A stretch of DNA of 64,000 bases from Bacteroidota bacterium (GTDB lineage Bacteria > Bacteroidota > Bacteroidia > Bacteroidales > SKPS01). Below, in pieces: positions 62,137 through 64,000 of the stretch (its first letter is position 1; each line of letters opens with the position of its first letter). A program made the position numbers and the translations under genes. The DNA lies in assembly GCA_022709695.1 (NCBI GenBank), contig JAKLII010000003.1, positions 1 to 64,000 of the forward strand, read 5' to 3'. The notes under the pieces were generated by a model. It searched no databases and was not told the DNA's origin. It saw only the letters and a list, made by a program, of their open reading frames with translations.

Positions 62137-63438
62137 TTACAAAATGGTTCCATATAGTTTTTCAAGCTGCACACGGGCCGATAGCACCTGCATCATCGAC
62201 GACAGATAGTCAGATTCGGCTTTGAGGTAATTGCTGTCGGCATTGATCAGGTCAAGACCCGAGATCACTCCCTGTTCATACTTCAGTTTCAAGCTGCTGT
62301 AAACCCTCCTTGCTACCTCCACATTCTCCTTCTGGTTCTGCCACGATTCCAGGGCACTGGTATAGTTGTATCGCAGCTGTTTCTCCTGCACCATCAACTG
62401 ATCCGACAACAGCTCCCGGGTATTCTGCATGGATTTCAGGTCCAGCTCTGCCTGTTTCAGCTGAGCCTTTCTCACCCCACTGGAGAAAATCGGAATGTTC
62501 AGCTGAAACCCCACAACATTGGGTGGCGACATATCGAAGGCCGGTTCAATGATTTTATAGGTAAACCTGTAAAAAGCCGCCAGGGTTGGCAGATATGCGG
62601 CTTTCTTCATGTCCACCATTTTCTGGCTGATAAGCTCCTGCTGCTCAAGCAGCTGATAATCGATATTGCCGCTCAGATCAAAATTTTTCAGCAAGGCTCC
62701 TTCCAGGGCTGCTCCCTCCATGAAACCCTGCAGGGTTTCTGTCAGCTCAATTTCCGTCTGTACAGTTGCACCGATCATCAGGCGCAGCATATTGGTGGCC
62801 AGTTCGTTTTGCCGTTCTGATGATTTCACGGCATTCCTGAGGGTATTCAACTGGACACTGAGCTGATCCACTTCGGTTTTCTCAATCATGCCCACCTGCT
62901 CCATGGCCTGTATCTTCTGATACAGCTTCTCCAGATTTGACACATTCTGATTGAGTACGTTAAGCATCTCCTTCGACATCAGCACCAGATAATATGCATC
63001 CGTTACCTGCGAAACCACCTCAAGCTCCGATCGCCGCTGGTTTTTTTCGGTCATCCGGGCATAGAGTTTTGCGGTTTGTACTCCAAGGATATAGTTACCG
63101 TTGAAAACCAGCTGGCTCAGGGTAAGGTTGAGGTTGCTCTGCGGTTTGATGGGGATTTCAACCGGGGGCGCCCCAGGATTGAATTGTATCGATAAATTTG
63201 CACCCAGAGAGTTGTTGTAATCCATGGTGGCGTTTACCTGCGGAAGCCCGTTGGCAATCGCTTCCTTTACGCCCCATTGGGCTTTTTCGTTCGCCAGTGC
63301 AGAATTCTGCAGGGTTTTGTTGTGTTCAAGTGCATACTTTCTGGCACCTGCCAGATCGAGGGTAAGCTTTGCCTGTGCCTTAAGGATCGTTCCCTGACAC
63401 ACAATCAACAATAACAAAATCAATAATTTACGATTCAT
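62137..63438 (-). CDS. TolC-family outer-membrane efflux protein (433 aa)
   Basis: A signal peptide (KLLILLLLIVCQGTILKAQ) is followed by two OEP repeats: LDLAGARKYALEHNKTLQNS and, at the second half, ISQKMVDMKKAAYLPTLAAFYRF. Coiled-coil stretches such as QKENVEVARRVYSSLKLKYEQGVISGLDLINADSNYL are the hallmark hairpins. It forms the outer-membrane channel of the pump. Its ATG overlaps the tetR stop by 11 bp, showing one operon with the regulator. Confidence 0.92.
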   Translation of the reverse strand: MNRKLLILLLLIVCQGTILKAQAKLTLDLAGARKYALEHNKTLQNSALANEKAQWGVKEAIANGLPQVNATMDYNNSLGANLSIQFNPGAPPVEIPIKPQSNLNLTLSQLVFNGNYILGVQTAKLYARMTEKNQRRSELEVVSQVTDAYYLVLMSKEMLNVLNQNVSNLEKLYQKIQAMEQVGMIEKTEVDQLSVQLNTLRNAVKSSERQNELATNMLRLMIGATVQTEIELTETLQGFMEGAALEGALLKNFDLSGNIDYQLLEQQELISQKMVDMKKAAYLPTLAAFYRFTYKIIEPAFDMSPPNVVGFQLNIPIFSSGVRKAQLKQAELDLKSMQNTRELLSDQLMVQEKQLRYNYTSALESWQNQKENVEVARRVYSSLKLKYEQGVISGLDLINADSNYLKAESDYLSSMMQVLSARVQLEKLYGTIL

Positions 63439-64000
63439 CTGAAATAAGGTTATTAAAATAACAATAGGAGTATTGCTCGATTAACCCGAGCCCTTTTTCG
63501 GTACTGATCCCTCTCAGATAAGGTAAGAAGGTATTCAGGAAAATATCTTTCGGTGAAGGTCGCAACACGTGAATCCTTTCACTGGTATGCAATATGGTAA
63601 TGGTTTCGTGGATAAATGTATCCACCAGTTCGATCCGCAGATCGGTTCTGAAAATTCCCTCCTTTACCCCCCTTTCGAGCAGGGCATATGAGGCAGAATA
63701 TTTCTTAAGGTCTGCCTTGCAGGTATAAAAAGCCGAGAAAACCGAAGGAAAGTACTTCTTGATGTCTTCAATAAATACCTTTGGGTACGACTTCCGCTGA
63801 TCTTCCTGCATCCTCAGAATCCTGAACAAGGCATCAATCACATTTTCACTGGCCTGGATCATTTCAATGTGTTGCCTTCCCTGTTCCATGATCATGTACC
63901 GGATGCATTGAATCACCAGATCATCCTTGTCGTTAAACAGCTCATAGATCGTCCGCTTCGATATGTCAAGCTCAGATGCCAGGGTATCCATCGTGACGTT
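63428..64000 (-). CDS. TetR/AcrR-family regulator, N-terminus cut by window edge
   Basis: The visible part begins in frame at the right edge (residues before MDTLASELDISKRTIYELFNDKDDLV). That segment is recognition helix-turn-helix 2-3 of the TetR fold; about 20-25 residues of helix 1 are missing outside the window. The Met at 63991 is therefore probably internal. The ligand-binding C-terminal part is helical (LVDTFIHETITILHTSERIHV). It heads the efflux operon and likely represses it until a substrate binds, the family's usual mode. Confidence 0.9.
   Translation of the reverse strand, partial: NVTMDTLASELDISKRTIYELFNDKDDLVIQCIRYMIMEQGRQHIEMIQASENVIDALFRILRMQEDQRKSYPKVFIEDIKKYFPSVFSAFYTCKADLKKYSASYALLERGVKEGIFRTDLRIELVDTFIHETITILHTSERIHVLRPSPKDIFLNTFLPYLRGISTEKGLGLIEQYSYCYFNNLISDES

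Overview
The window is a piece of a Bacteroidota chromosome, most like the Bacteroidales/Marinilabiliales side of the phylum. The evidence is: SprB-repeat surface proteins; a protein with a type IX secretion (T9SS) style C-terminal domain; TAnnTTTG promoter boxes with few strong Shine-Dalgarno sites; an RprXY-like two-component pair; a 7TMR-DISM kinase; and a typical set of housekeeping genes. I see no rRNA, CRISPR array, insertion sequence or prophage.

Region 1 (1-13.4 kb, minus strand) is the accessory part. It is one apparent operon of four genes: a 71-aa protein, a 185-aa membrane-anchored protein, a 923-aa SprB-repeat protein with an unassigned N-terminal domain, and a giant surface protein. 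The giant frame is open for 3,258 codons from 9775 to the left edge. It carries two kelch-like propellers, about 15 SprB repeats, and DUF11, HYR-like, PKD-like and Calx-beta modules. A near-perfect 28-bp palindrome lies upstream (13534-13561). Next to it is a divergent pair: a response regulator with PAS and LuxR-like HTH domains, and a 7TMR-DISM/PAS histidine kinase (13.6-17.2 kb).

Region 2 (17.3-30.2 kb) holds tRNA-Arg(CCT), hemW, a GH3-family gene followed by a LysE-type exporter, a free-standing TonB C-terminal domain, a muramidase-like protein, a DUF4197 lipoprotein, frr, a radical SAM/SPASM protein, an AI-2E-type permease, the elongasome pair rodA-mrdA, and a lipoprotein. Region 3 (30.3-40 kb) holds a LuxE-like gene, deoC, the sulfate-activation operon cysC-cysD-cysN, tonB, gcvH-vanZ, and an RprXY-like histidine kinase/response regulator operon. 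That operon is divergent from a secreted T9SS-type protein. The shared intergenic region has four TTAAC/TTAAA half-sites at exact 10-bp spacing, a likely response-regulator operator.

Region 4 (40-54.5 kb) is mostly housekeeping: pheS, a peptidyl-prolyl isomerase, tdk, a nitroreductase, an M28 peptidase, rsmI, asnS, rpoN, a PAP2-like membrane protein, polA, and a MltF-like lytic transglycosylase. Region 5 (54.6-64 kb, minus strand) has a secreted beta-helix protein overlapping a sirtuin gene, then a tripartite RND efflux operon. Its order is tetR (cut by the right edge), an outer-membrane factor, a membrane-fusion protein, an RND pump, and a small PII-like protein 5 bp after the pump.

No gene-free stretch is longer than about 300 bases. 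The longest gaps are 17420-17706 and 44370-44621.
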